Source: Aureibaculum marinum
Lineage (GTDB): Bacteria; Bacteroidota; Bacteroidia; Flavobacteriales; Flavobacteriaceae
NCBI RefSeq assembly: GCF_003813905.1
Contig: NZ_RPFJ01000006.1
Span: 62,001-126,000 of the forward strand
Reading direction: 5' to 3'
Length of the DNA: 64,000 nucleotides
The notes under the pieces are model-generated. The model made no database searches, was not told the origin of the DNA, and saw only the letters and a list, made by a program, of their open reading frames with translations. The first letter of the stretch is position 1; every line of letters starts with the position of its first letter. Shown here in pieces: positions 26,809 through 37,200 of this stretch. The position numbers and the translations under genes are program-made.

Positions 26809-29262
26809 CTATCCACCAAAACTTTCGTCATCATCTTCACCTATCATACCTGGTCGTTCTCTTTCAGATTTCTTTTTTTGATTAAAACGATAGGTAAACG
26901 CTAAGTTAAAACTACGTTGTCTCCATTGAAATTCACTATCGCTATCAAATGTGGGCGTAAATGATTCCATTGAGCGTTTACGAGTATTAAATACATCACT
27001 TACGTTAAAAGTAATTGAAGCTTTTTCATCAAAAACATCTTTACTAAATGCTAAATCTGTAGAGAACATTCCTTTTCTTTTATTTTGAGCATCTTCACTC
27101 GGGCCCATATAAAATAAACGTGTTTGCCAATCAATATTTGCAGGTAAAGTTACTTTATTGTTTAATCTTACAAACCAACTTAAATTTTCTGCACCATAAT
27201 CAGTGCCATTATATTCTCCAATAGTTTCAGAATTAAATAAGTTAAAATTACCATTCAAATTCCATTTTCGTGTGGGTCTGTATGTTAAAGTAAATTCAAA
27301 ACCAAATCTATTATTGGTAGCTAAATTTATTGGTGTACGTCTAATAATAGGAATTTCAGTACCACCTACCAGAGCTGTTTCACCAGTATCTTCAGAAATG
27401 AAGGTAAAAATATCAGTAGCTTTCTGATAATATATAGATGAATTTAATGTTAACTTTCCAAATCTATTTAAATACCCAAAATCAAATGTATTGGAATAAC
27501 TAGGGTCTATATCAGGATTTCCTTGGAATAAGTTTGTAGAACTACTTCTAGAAGGAAAAGGATTTATAAATCTAGAACGAGGTCTTCTAATTCTTCGGTT
27601 ATAGCCTAATGTTAAGCTTTGTTTTTCATTAAGTTCATATCCTAAATTAACTGTAGGGAAGAAACCTGAATAATTTTTATTTTCGTAGTCATTACTAGTT
27701 TTTTGATTTATTGTAACATCAGTAGCTTCAAAACGCAACCCTAGTAAATACGAAAATTTATCTTTTATTTTACTACCGTATTGAGTATATAAAGCATTTA
27801 CATTCTCTTTGTAAATTAAATTATTACTTACATCTGTATCTGTCACATAGGTTCCGTTTTCATTAAATGCTAATGTATAGTCAGTATCTAAATCATTAAA
27901 TTTACCTCTATAACCAAATTCAAATTGACTGTTTTCGCCTATTGGTAAAACATAATCTGTTTTAATTAATAGTTCTTTTTGCTTTTCGTAAGTTCTTACT
28001 TTTTCAGAATCTAAACCATCTTCAGAAATAATTGAATTTTCGTCTTCACTAGCGTCTGAATATTGAAAATCAGCTGTTAATTTATGGCCATCTGTTTTAA
28101 AGTCTTTATTAAAATTTAAAGAAAATTCAGTGGTTTTATCATCTTCATCTTCTGGATCAAAACGATAAGATTCTTTAATTAAATTTCCATTAATATCATA
28201 TTCTTTAATTGTATTTGTAGTTTCACTAGAATTATCTCTATTTCCTAAAAGTACAGACGCAGTTAAAGAAGTAGAATTGTTAAAATAATACTCAACACCA
28301 AAATTTGTATTAAAACTATAACTTTCACGATCGGTTTCTCTTCTTTCATTTAAAAAAGTATCAGGATCGTCAGAAATCAAGTTACCATTATCATCAAATT
28401 CATTATTGAAATATTGCGTTTCTGTTTTTGATAAGCCTGGAGACTCTCTATATCCATAACTGGTGGTATTAAAAAAATTAAAATCTCCAGTTCTATAATT
28501 GATGTTTCCTGAAATACCAGCTTGCCAAGGATAGCCAACATTTGTTGTTATAGCTCCATTTAAACCTTGAAGTTTACTTCTTCGTAAAATAATATTTAAT
28601 ATTCCTCCTGTACCCTCTGCATTATATCTGGCAGAAGGAGATGTAATTACTTCCACTTTCTCTATGGCATCTGATGGTAATTGACGTAAGGCATCAGTTG
28701 AATTTAAACCAACTAACCCTGAAGGTTTTCCATTAATTAATATAGTAACATTATCATTACCTCGTAAAGCAACATTACCTTCAACATCAACAGAAACAGA
28801 AGGTACATTGTCTAATACATCACTTACTGTACCACCTCTTACAGTTAAATCTTTACCTACATTATATATTTTTTTATCTAGTTTTATTTCAACTGTAGTT
28901 TTTTCTGCTATTAGTTCAACTTCATCTAGAGCTTGACTAGCAGAACTTAATACAATTTTACCTAAGTTTAAATTTCTATTAATTTCCTTATTTGGTATGT
29001 TATATGTTTTAAAAGAAATAAACTCTATAGAAATATTATAAGTACCTTTTTTTGCTTCTATATTGAAGTTTCCATTGGCATCTGTAAGTCCACCTGTTAC
29101 TTGATCTCCATTTGTAGGTCTAAGTACAACAGTAGCATACTCTAATGGTTGATTCGTGTCTTCATCAATGACAGTACCTGTAATTTCAAAAGATTGAGCA
29201 TTTAATGTATAAGAAATGCTAGATAAAATTAGAAGTAAAATAGTATTCTTTAAAAGTTGCAT
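26809..29262 (-). CDS. TonB-dependent-receptor-like outer membrane protein (OMP_b-brl_3)
   Basis: An 817-residue outer-membrane barrel. It has a signal peptide (ending near TLNAQS) and a CarboxypepD-reg-like domain at ~25-110 (ITGTVIDEDTNQPLEYATVV). A plug domain at ~130-230 holds SPSARYNAEGTGGILNIIL, followed by a ~580-residue barrel of the OMP_b-brl_3 type. After the last strand comes a charged tail rich in Asp/Glu. It lacks a SusD partner, so it is not a glycan-utilisation SusC pair. The substrate is unknown. It is a paralogue of the 806-residue protein encoded next to it. Three 10-bp direct repeats upstream suggest activator control. Confidence 0.85.
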   Translation of the reverse strand: MQLLKNTILLLILSSISYTLNAQSFEITGTVIDEDTNQPLEYATVVLRPTNGDQVTGGLTDANGNFNIEAKKGTYNISIEFISFKTYNIPNKEINRNLNLGKIVLSSASQALDEVELIAEKTTVEIKLDKKIYNVGKDLTVRGGTVSDVLDNVPSVSVDVEGNVALRGNDNVTILINGKPSGLVGLNSTDALRQLPSDAIEKVEVITSPSARYNAEGTGGILNIILRRSKLQGLNGAITTNVGYPWQAGISGNINYRTGDFNFFNTTSYGYRESPGLSKTETQYFNNEFDDNGNLISDDPDTFLNERRETDRESYSFNTNFGVEYYFNNSTSLTASVLLGNRDNSSETTNTIKEYDINGNLIKESYRFDPEDEDDKTTEFSLNFNKDFKTDGHKLTADFQYSDASEDENSIISEDGLDSEKVRTYEKQKELLIKTDYVLPIGENSQFEFGYRGKFNDLDTDYTLAFNENGTYVTDTDVSNNLIYKENVNALYTQYGSKIKDKFSYLLGLRFEATDVTINQKTSNDYENKNYSGFFPTVNLGYELNEKQSLTLGYNRRIRRPRSRFINPFPSRSSSTNLFQGNPDIDPSYSNTFDFGYLNRFGKLTLNSSIYYQKATDIFTFISEDTGETALVGGTEIPIIRRTPINLATNNRFGFEFTLTYRPTRKWNLNGNFNLFNSETIGEYNGTDYGAENLSWFVRLNNKVTLPANIDWQTRLFYMGPSEDAQNKRKGMFSTDLAFSKDVFDEKASITFNVSDVFNTRKRSMESFTPTFDSDSEFQWRQRSFNLAFTYRFNQKKKSERERPGMIGEDDDESFGG

Positions 29263-29288
29263 ATCGAATTAATAATATTTGTATTTTA

Positions 29289-29296
29289 CAAAAGTA
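29289..29296 (-). promoter_or_regulatory. -7 box of the 817-aa receptor gene
   Basis: On the minus strand TACTTTTG matches TAnnTTTG, 26 bp before the ATG. No -33 TTG is present, which suits an activator-dependent promoter. Confidence 0.5.
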
Positions 29297-29317
29297 ATAA
29301 CTTGAGTTATGATAAGC

Positions 29318-29347
29318 TGTTAACTTGTGTTAACTAGTGTTAAGTCT
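29318..29347. repeat. Three 10-bp iterons upstream of the receptor gene
   Basis: TGTTAACTTG, TGTTAACTAG and TGTTAAGTCT follow each other without spacing. They lie 22-51 bp upstream of the -7 box of the minus-strand receptor gene. Exact 10-bp phasing puts them on one face of the helix, as expected for cooperative activator binding. Confidence 0.6.
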
Positions 29348-29520
29348 CTTGTAAAATTATAATTTGGGTTAATAATTTTAATTGGACGCAAAAATATAGA
29401 GCTATCTTTTGTTTGTAGTTAAAGAAAAGTTAAATGAAGTGATTTTAACTAAATTAAAGGAGGGATACTCTAATTAAAATAAAAAATCAATTTGTATTTT
29501 AAAATATGAAAAATATATAT

Positions 29521-29528
29521 TATTTTTG
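29521..29528 (+). promoter_or_regulatory. -7 box of the 54-aa membrane protein gene
   Basis: TATTTTTG matches TAnnTTTG, 26 bp before the ATG at 29555. A TTTG at 29491-29494 lies upstream with a longer than usual spacer. Confidence 0.45.
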
Positions 29529-29554
29529 GCCCTATTAAACAATAAATAGCAAAG

Positions 29555-29719
29555 ATGGAATTTCAACAATTTATAGGTTTTTTAATTTTCTTAGGTGTTT
29601 TCACAATGGGATTTTGGTTGATGATTTTTGCACTTACTTTTATTGTACCCTATTGGCTTTTTGGAAGTATAATGGAGAATATAAAATTAAAGAAAGAAGC
29701 TAAAAAGAATAAAAAATAA
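29555..29719 (+). CDS. Small membrane protein (54 aa)
   Basis: A 54-residue ORF from ATG 29555 to TAA 29719. A hydrophobic segment covers residues ~6-40 (FLIFLGVFTMGFWLMIFALT and onward), followed by a Lys-rich cytoplasmic tail. It has its own -7 box and a strong terminator immediately downstream, which support real expression. I do not recognise the family. Its position between two paralogous outer-membrane receptor genes, on the opposite strand, may be chance. Confidence 0.65.
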   Translation: MEFQQFIGFLIFLGVFTMGFWLMIFALTFIVPYWLFGSIMENIKLKKEAKKNKK

Positions 29720-29744
29720 TTTTTTATATATAAAAATATATCTG

Positions 29745-29773
29745 AAGGGTTTGATATTGTCAAACCCTTTTTT
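29745..29773 (+). terminator. Terminator after the 54-aa gene
   Basis: AAGGGTTTGA pairs with TCAAACCCTT across TATTG, followed by a run of Ts. It lies in the 55-bp gap between the convergent gene ends. Confidence 0.88.
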
Positions 29774-29774
29774 A

Positions 29775-32195
29775 TTACATTTTTATGTCGTTTTTGTCTT
29801 CCAATTCATCTTTGGAAGTTTCTTTACTTCTGCTTTTTCTTTTTTTATCACCTTGTTTAAAATCATAAGTTAATGCAATAGAAAATTGTCTTTTATAGGA
29901 AACATTTCTGTTGGTGTTACTACTGGCTTCTAAAGTATGGGTAGAGTAGTTTTTAGTATTAAAAGCATCACTAACTTTAAATGTAAGTATTACTTTCTTT
30001 TTAAGAAAAGGAGTACTAAGAGCAAAATTTGTAAAGTTGATAGATTTATATTTTGCCAATCCATCAATTATAGGTGATTGATAATAATGTTGTGCTACAA
30101 ATTTCACATCATTAAATAAGGTAATTAATACAGAGGCTTCTGCGTATAATACTGTGTTTGAAATATTATAATTATTGTTTTTTGCTTTTTTAGTTTCTTC
30201 ATAGTATGGACTAACATAAGTATTTAATCTAATGCCTTTATAAGGTGTATAAGTAATATCAACATCAATACCAGAACTTAATTTATTACCACTATTTATA
30301 GTGGTTTGGTTAAAAATTTCTAATCCAGCATCGTTTTGTCCAGCATTTTTAAGAATTCTTAAAAACTGATTTTCTGCATAAGTTGAATATATCGATGAGG
30401 TAATAAATAGCTTATCGAAACTCATATCATAAAGTAGTTCAATATAATTGGTGTAATAAGGGTCTAATTCAGGGTTGCCAACTGATTGATACCGTTCATC
30501 TGTAAAAGAAATAAATGGATTGATATGATAAATTTCTGGTCTATTAATAGATCTGCTATAATTTAGAGATAAATAACTTTCATTTTTAAATTCATAACCA
30601 AATGAAGCAGATGGAAAAAAATCAATATAATTTTTAGACTTTTTATCAATTTCATTTGTACCAATGGTAACATATGTATGCTCTGAACGTAGTCCGAGAG
30701 TATAAGAAAAATTATTATGAGTAGCTGTGTACTGGGCATAAGCTGCATGTACGTTTTCGTTATATTTTACTATGTCTGTAAAACCTTCTATAGTTACAAA
30801 GTTTTCACTATTATTATCAAACTGTGAAACATCATAACCATTTTTATATGTTCTAAACGTACTTTTTAAACCTAGTTCTAACTCTTTTTCTTCAGTAAAA
30901 GGCAAAGTATAATCCAATTGAAACAAGTAATCATCAAGATTTTGGTCTTTATCTACTTTTTGGACAATAGCTTGAGATGTTGGTGTGATTGTGTTTTCTA
31001 TAATATTAGCTTCGTTATCAGAAATCGTTGTAGCATATTTAAAGTCAAAAGATAGCTTTTGTCCTTTAGTATTAAAATGTGTTGTGTAATTTAGTAATGT
31101 TTCAATTTTTAAAATATTATCAGCATCATTAACATTTCTTTTAACAGAACGATTAAGTATCTTGTCTGAATCAAAATCATCTAAGTTTATGTTAGAGTTA
31201 AAGTTTTTATTGTGTGTATTGATTAAAAATGAGGTAGTTAATGTGTTTTTATCATTTAAATAAAAATCACTACCGATATTAAACAAAAAACTATTTTTTT
31301 GATTTTTATCTTTTCTATTTTCTTCAAAAGAACTAGATATTGAGTTAGAGTCATTAAAATGAGTTTGATTAATATCTGTATACTTTATTTTTTTTTCGTT
31401 ATTAAAGCTAATAGTACTAAATAAATTAAATTTTTCAGAACTTTTATTTAAAAATATAGAACCTCCATTTTTTTCAGGGATACCACCATGGATATCAATA
31501 GAACCACTCAGCCCTTGAGTTTTATTTTTTTTAGTTATAATATTTAATATTCCGCCGCCTTCTGCACTATATTTAGCTGATTGTGTAATTAGTTCAACTT
31601 TATCTATATTGTTTGAAGGAAGGGAACTTAAAAAATCGGTTCCATTGTCTAGTCCAAAAAGAGGTTTGCCATCAATTAATACGGTAGCTTCAGTTCCTCT
31701 CATACGAACAATACCATTATCGTCAATAGTAACTGAAGGGGTGTTATTTAATACTTCTAAGGCATTACTTCCTTTATTTATTACATCTTCAGAAGACCGA
31801 TATATTTTTTTGTTAATTTTAAATTCAAAAAGTTGTTGTTGTGCAGTAAGTTCTATCTCATCTAATTTTTCTGAGTTATAAAATAAAACAATGGTACCCA
31901 AGTCTGTAGTTTCAACTATACTTTTTTTATTTAAAGTATAAGTGTCATAAGAAAGAAATTTAGCTTTTATTGTATATACGTCAGGAAAAATATCTAGAGA
32001 AAAATTTCCCTTTTTATCACTCGTTGTACCTACTAAAATAGAATCTTTTTTAAAAGATATGGTAGCATATTGTATAGGATTACTAGTTGAAGCATCTATT
32101 ATTTTCCCAGATACCGTAATTTTTTTTGCAATTTCTTGACTATAAATAGGTAACAGGCTGCTAAGAATGATAAGGAGTAAAACTATTTTTTTCAA
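29775..32195 (-). CDS. TonB-dependent-receptor-like outer membrane protein, paralogue
   Basis: An 806-residue protein with the same plan as its neighbour: signal peptide, CarboxypepD-reg-like domain at ~25-110 (VSGKIIDASTSNPIQYATIS), plug with SAKYSAEGGGILNIITKK, barrel, and a Lys/Arg/Glu-rich tail. The plug GG(G)ILNII motif and barrel repeats identify it as OMP_b-brl_3. It is divergent enough from the 817-residue protein to suggest an old duplication. It has its own -7 box and no SusD neighbour. The ligand is unknown. Confidence 0.83.
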   Translation of the reverse strand: MKKIVLLLIILSSLLPIYSQEIAKKITVSGKIIDASTSNPIQYATISFKKDSILVGTTSDKKGNFSLDIFPDVYTIKAKFLSYDTYTLNKKSIVETTDLGTIVLFYNSEKLDEIELTAQQQLFEFKINKKIYRSSEDVINKGSNALEVLNNTPSVTIDDNGIVRMRGTEATVLIDGKPLFGLDNGTDFLSSLPSNNIDKVELITQSAKYSAEGGGILNIITKKNKTQGLSGSIDIHGGIPEKNGGSIFLNKSSEKFNLFSTISFNNEKKIKYTDINQTHFNDSNSISSSFEENRKDKNQKNSFLFNIGSDFYLNDKNTLTTSFLINTHNKNFNSNINLDDFDSDKILNRSVKRNVNDADNILKIETLLNYTTHFNTKGQKLSFDFKYATTISDNEANIIENTITPTSQAIVQKVDKDQNLDDYLFQLDYTLPFTEEKELELGLKSTFRTYKNGYDVSQFDNNSENFVTIEGFTDIVKYNENVHAAYAQYTATHNNFSYTLGLRSEHTYVTIGTNEIDKKSKNYIDFFPSASFGYEFKNESYLSLNYSRSINRPEIYHINPFISFTDERYQSVGNPELDPYYTNYIELLYDMSFDKLFITSSIYSTYAENQFLRILKNAGQNDAGLEIFNQTTINSGNKLSSGIDVDITYTPYKGIRLNTYVSPYYEETKKAKNNNYNISNTVLYAEASVLITLFNDVKFVAQHYYQSPIIDGLAKYKSINFTNFALSTPFLKKKVILTFKVSDAFNTKNYSTHTLEASSNTNRNVSYKRQFSIALTYDFKQGDKKRKSRSKETSKDELEDKNDIKM

Positions 32196-32213
32196 TACTA
32201 TGCCCTTTGCTTA

Positions 32214-32221
32214 CAAAGCTA
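32214..32221 (-). promoter_or_regulatory. -7 box of the 806-aa receptor gene
   Basis: On the minus strand TAGCTTTG matches TAnnTTTG, 18 bp before the ATG at 32195. Confidence 0.5.
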
Positions 32222-32379
32222 ATAGTTTATAATAACTTAAAAAATAGTGGTTTTTAGGTAGTATTATTATAGATTATTTAAAATGAAAATTTAGTGTTTA
32301 TTACCAGTTTAACACGATTAATGAATATTTACAATTTATAATAATGTAAAGTAATTATTGAATTAGGAAGCTACCTTTT

Positions 32380-32718
32380 TTATAATAACTGTTTGATGTT
32401 TTCTGGCGGTCTGCCTACAACAGCTTTATCTCCTTTTACTACAATTGGACGCTCAATTAATTTAGGATGCTCGGCCAGTGCTTTAATAATTTCATCATCA
32501 GAAAGTTCTTTCCTTTTATAGTTTTCTTTCCAAATAGCTTCATTTTTTCTCACTAATTGAATCGGAGTAAAATTCAATTTTTTTAAAATATCTTTAATTT
32601 CGTTTTCGGATAAAGGATTTTTAATATAGTCAATTACTTCATAATCTTGTTTTGAGTTGTTTAGAATTTCCAATCCACTTCTGCTTTTACTACAGCGATT
32701 ATTATGATATATTTTCAT
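32380..32718 (-). CDS. arsC: ArsC family (thioredoxin-fold) reductase
   Basis: A 112-residue protein of the ArsC/Spx-type glutaredoxin-like family. The catalytic Cys9 is in HNNRCSKSR, followed by a LNFTPIQLVRKNEAIWK stretch and the arginine/proline motif ERPIVV near the C-terminus. Members reduce arsenate to arsenite using glutaredoxin. However, there are no other ars genes here, so a general redox role similar to YffB is equally possible. It is divergent from tatD with 82 bp between starts. Confidence 0.8.
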   Translation of the reverse strand: MKIYHNNRCSKSRSGLEILNNSKQDYEVIDYIKNPLSENEIKDILKKLNFTPIQLVRKNEAIWKENYKRKELSDDEIIKALAEHPKLIERPIVVKGDKAVVGRPPENIKQLL

Positions 32719-32774
32719 AATTATTAAATTTAATAAATTGAGTTGCTAAACTAAAAAAAACTAACATAACATCA

Positions 32775-32782
32775 TATCTTTG
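32775..32782 (+). promoter_or_regulatory. -7 box of tatD-ogt
   Basis: TATCTTTG matches TAnnTTTG, 18 bp before the tatD ATG at 32801. Confidence 0.5.
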
Positions 32783-32800
32783 TAGTCTTAAAATTAGTTA

Positions 32801-33568
32801 ATGATAGTTACCGATACACATACCCATTTATATTCAGAACAGTTTAACGAAGATAGATCAGAAATGATGCAACGTGCATTTGATGCTGGTGTTTCACGTT
32901 TTTTTATTCCGGCTATTGATTCATCTTATAATAATGCCATGTTTGCTCTTGAAAAGAGCTATCCTGATCATGTTTTTTTAATGATGGGGCTTCATCCAAC
33001 AAGTGTAAAAGAAAATTATCTAGAAGAATTGAATATTGTAAAACAATGGCTGGACAAAAGAGATTTTTATGCTGTTGGTGAAATTGGTATTGATCTTTAT
33101 TGGGACAAATCTTTATTGAAACAACAGCAAGAAGCTTTTAAAATTCAAATTGCATGGGCAAAAGAAAAAGAATTACCAATTGTAATTCATTGTAGAGAAG
33201 CTTTTGATGAAGTTTTTGAAGTATTAGAAGAAGTAAATGATGATAAATTACGGGGTATTTTTCATTGTTTTACAGGAAATTTAGAACAAGCTAAACAAGC
33301 AATTTCCTACAATATGAAATTAGGCATTGGAGGTGTTGTTACTTTTAAAAATGGTAAAATTGATCAATTTTTAAATAAAATAGCACTTGAGTATATTGTA
33401 TTAGAGACAGATTCTCCTTATTTGGCTCCAACACCATTTCGAGGTAAGCGTAACGAAAGCAGTTATATTATAAATGTTTTGGAAAAATTGGCAACTATTT
33501 ATAACTTAAGCCCTGTAGAAATTGCTAATATAACTACAGAAAACTCAAAACAGGTATTTGGAATTTGA
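32801..33568 (+). CDS. tatD: TatD family metal-dependent hydrolase
   Basis: A 255-residue TIM-barrel hydrolase. Metal-site motifs run in order: TDTHTHLYSEQF at the N-terminus, VGEIGID, VIHCREAFDE, GIFHCFTGN and ETDSPYLAPTPFRGKRN. TatD proteins are 3'-5' exonucleases or DNases and are also tied to D-aminoacyl-tRNA or quality-control roles. The gene overlaps the ogt start by 11 bp, so the two are cotranscribed and possibly translationally coupled, which fits DNA maintenance. Confidence 0.93.
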   Translation: MIVTDTHTHLYSEQFNEDRSEMMQRAFDAGVSRFFIPAIDSSYNNAMFALEKSYPDHVFLMMGLHPTSVKENYLEELNIVKQWLDKRDFYAVGEIGIDLYWDKSLLKQQQEAFKIQIAWAKEKELPIVIHCREAFDEVFEVLEEVNDDKLRGIFHCFTGNLEQAKQAISYNMKLGIGGVVTFKNGKIDQFLNKIALEYIVLETDSPYLAPTPFRGKRNESSYIINVLEKLATIYNLSPVEIANITTENSKQVFGI

Positions 33569-34040
33569 AAGCATAACATATTATAAAACTCCAATTGGAA
33601 TGGCAAGAATTGTTGGAGATAGCAGTGGAATTTCTTCAATAACAGTTATTGATGGAGTAGAAAAAGGTTCAACAGAAATTCCTAAGAGTTTGCAAGAATG
33701 TGTGAAGCAGTTGGATGAATATTTTCAAAAAAAACGAACTACTTTTAATTTGAAATTAAATCCGCAAGGAACCGAATTTCAAAAGGAAGTTTGGCAAAGT
33801 TTGCAACAAATCCCGTATGGAACTACAAGGTCTTATCAGGAGCAAAGTGAAGCTTTAGGTGATGTTAAGGCAGTTAGGGCAGTAGCTTCTGCTAATGCAA
33901 AAAACCCGTTGTTAATAGTTGTGCCGTGCCATAGAGTTATAGGTTCTGACGGGGCTTTAACAGGGTATTCGGGTGGATTATGGCGTAAGCGGTGGTTGTT
34001 AGAACATGAAAATCCGCCTGAGCAACAATCTTTATTTTAA
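33558..34040 (+). CDS. ogt: Methylated-DNA--protein-cysteine methyltransferase
   Basis: A 160-residue alkyltransferase with active-site motif VVPCHRVIG (Cys124). Upstream are the winged-helix segment FQKEVWQSLQQIPYGTT and the arginine-finger region SYQEQSEALG. It removes O6-alkyl groups from guanine by irreversible transfer to the cysteine. The start is taken as TTG 33558, because no ATG precedes the conserved YYKTPIG segment. This start lies inside the 3' end of tatD. Confidence 0.93.
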   Translation: MEFESITYYKTPIGMARIVGDSSGISSITVIDGVEKGSTEIPKSLQECVKQLDEYFQKKRTTFNLKLNPQGTEFQKEVWQSLQQIPYGTTRSYQEQSEALGDVKAVRAVASANAKNPLLIVVPCHRVIGSDGALTGYSGGLWRKRWLLEHENPPEQQSLF

Positions 34041-34206
34041 ATTACTTCAGCCTAACCTTTGTTCATCAAATATTTTTTTGAGATTTTAATTTGTAATGAA
34101 TTAGATATCATGCTAATTCGAAATTAATCTAAACTATATGAACAGTGCTTTTTAGGATTCAACTCGTTAAAATATCCTATTTTTACCCTCAAAATGCTTT
34201 GGTTTA

Positions 34207-37200
34207 GTGAATAAATCTATTTGTATACTTATAATTTTATTAAGCTCTTTTGCTTTTGCTCAAGAAGGTAATAATCGTATTATATCAAAAGCTTTTAAAG
34301 TAGTTTCTGATACTATTAAAATAGATTCCATTAGCATAAGTCCTTACAATTTTAAAGTATTTGATAATTTATCTCAACAAATAGACAGTACAAAGTATAA
34401 GATTGATTTTGCAAAATCCGTCTTAATTATAAATGCTAAAAAATACCCTAATATTGTTGTAAAATATAAGTTGTTACCTTCTTTTTTAACGAGAACATAT
34501 TCTGTTTTTGATAAAAGTCTAATCGTACCTAAATCTACTGACTTATCACGTTTATATAGTGTACAAAGCAAAACAAAAAATAAGGTGTTTACTCCGTTTG
34601 ATGGTTTAAACACCAGCGGAAGTATTTCAAGAGGTGTAACTGTAGGCAATAACCAAGACGCTACAGTAAATTCAAATTTGGATTTGCAGATTTCTGGACA
34701 TCTGTCGGAAAAAGTACAGTTAAGAGCTTCAATAACAGACAGTAATGTTCCTTTGCAAGATAACGGATATACTCAGCGGTTAGATGAATTTGATCGAGTT
34801 TTTATTGAGTTATTTAGTAAAGATTGGAGCATAAATGCAGGAGATATTAATTTACAAAATACAGAAAGTCAATTTTTAAAATTTAATAAAAAAGTGGCTG
34901 GTCTTCAACTTGATGTAAATCTGGAAAATGAAGATGATGACATTAATATTTTTGCTTCTGGAGCTTTGGTAAGAGGTCAATATGGTGAAAATAAGTTTTC
35001 TGGTCAAGAAGGCAATCAAGGACCTTATAAAATAACAGGAGCTGAGCCTATAACGTCAGCTGAGCAATATATTTTATTAATTTCAGGCTCAGAAAGAGTT
35101 TATGTTAATGGTGTTTTATTAAAACGAGGCGAAGGTAATGATTATATTATTGATTATAATACTGCTGAAATAACCTTTATGCCAACATATCCAATTACAG
35201 CTGATATGAGAATAACAGTAGAATATCAATATGCAGATCGTAATTATACTCGTTTTGTATCATATGATGGTGTAGAGTATAAATCAGATAAATTTACCGT
35301 TGGGTTTAGTTTTTATAATGAGAATGACGCTAAAAATCAATCATTACAACAAGATTTAAGCAATAGCCAAAAAGAAGTTTTGTCGCTTGCTGGAGATGAT
35401 AATTCTAAAATGAATGTTTCGTCAGCTTACCCTGTAGCGTTTGAAGAACATAAAATACTATATAAAAAAGAAATTTTATATGGCGAAGAAATTTTTACAT
35501 ATTCAAATGACGAAAACGAAAACTTATACAATTTACAATTTTCCTATGTAGGTTTAAATAATGGTAATTATCAAATTAAAACAACCATAGCATCAGGTAG
35601 AATTTATGAATATGTTGAACCTATAAATGGTGTACCTCAAGGAGATTTTGAGCCAATAGTGACGTTGGTTGCTCCAGAAAAATTACAGATTGCTGTAGTA
35701 AATATGAGCTATAACCCCAATACAATAACTAGTTTTAACTCAGAAGTAGCCTATAGTGTAAATGACAGAAACCTTTTTTCTTCTATTGATGATAATGATA
35801 ATAAAGGTGTAGCAACAAAAATATCGTGGAATCAGCTTTTATCAGATAGAAAATGGAAATTAAAAAGTTCTGTTGATTACGAATTTATACAGAATGATTT
35901 TAAAACCATTGAACGTTATAGAGATGTCGAATTTTCTCGCGATTGGGATTTGGTAAATCCGCTTGGGAATCAAAACTATTTATCTGCAGAATTAAGCTAT
36001 AGTAATTATGAAAAAGGAAAAATAATTTATGCTTTTGATTGGCTTAATTTTAGTGAAAATTACAAGGGAACAAAACATAATTTTTATAGTAATTTAAAAT
36101 TTAATAATACAAAAATAACTATTGATGGCAGTTATTTAAATAATGATTCTGATGTCGCACAGACAGAATTTTTTAGAGGTTATTCAACAATAAAGCACTA
36201 TTTTAATAAAGGTTGGGTAGGAGCCAAATTAAATAGTGAAAGTAATAAACGTAAAGATAAATTAACCAATACATTTTCAAATTTAAGTCATAAATATGTT
36301 GAATCTGAAGCTTATATTGGTGTAGGAGATACTGCTAAGGTTTTTGCTGAATTTGGTTATAATTATAGAACTACAGATAGTGTTCAAAATAACAACATAA
36401 CTAGAGTTAATAATGCCAATACTTATTTTTTAAGATCTCAATTAATTCAAAAAAAGAATTCAAACCTTTCATTATTTGTAAATTATAGAACAGTAAAACA
36501 TGAAAATTTAAATGTAGAATCTACCAAAGAAGAGTCTTTAAATTCTAGATTATCTTTTCGTCAACAATTGTTAAATAGTGCCATTAATTTACAAACGGTT
36601 TACGAAACCAATTCAGGAAATTTAGCACAACAAGAGTATAGTTATATTCAAGTAGATACAGGCCTTGGTTATTATACCTGGAATGATTATAATGCTAATA
36701 ATATACAAGAATTAGATGAATTTGAAATTGCTCAATTTCAAGATGAAGCTAATTATGTTCGTGTTTTGTTACCTACAATTAATTTTGTAAAAACGCACCG
36801 CAATAAATTTAGTCAAAGCTTGACTATTTACCCTGCTAGTTGGAGTAGTAAAAAAGGATTGAAAAAAATATTATCACATTTTACTAATCAGTCTTTTGCA
36901 TTAATAGATACTAAAAAGAAAAGAGAAGGAGCCAATTTTGAAATTAATCCATTTAGTATAAATGAAGATGTATTGTCGTTAACATTGAATTTGAAGAATA
37001 GTCTGTTTTTTAATCGAGGAAAACAAAAATATTCAACAACATACACTTATATTTCCACAGAAAATAAAAATTCTTTTTCTATTGGTGATCAAGAGCAAAT
37101 GTTACAATCACATCAGTTATTATTTAATCATAAAATAGGCAAGTTTTGGTTATTTGATTTTAAAACGGCATTCACAGAAAATAAAAGTGCGTCAGAACAA

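Noticed and set aside
26809-32195. SusC/SusD polysaccharide-utilisation locus
   Set aside because: No SusD-like lipoprotein or glycan-degrading enzyme is present, and the barrels belong to the OMP_b-brl_3 group rather than to SusC.
32380-32718. Arsenic-resistance operon
   Set aside because: Only an ArsC-like reductase is present; there is no arsenite exporter or ArsR repressor nearby.
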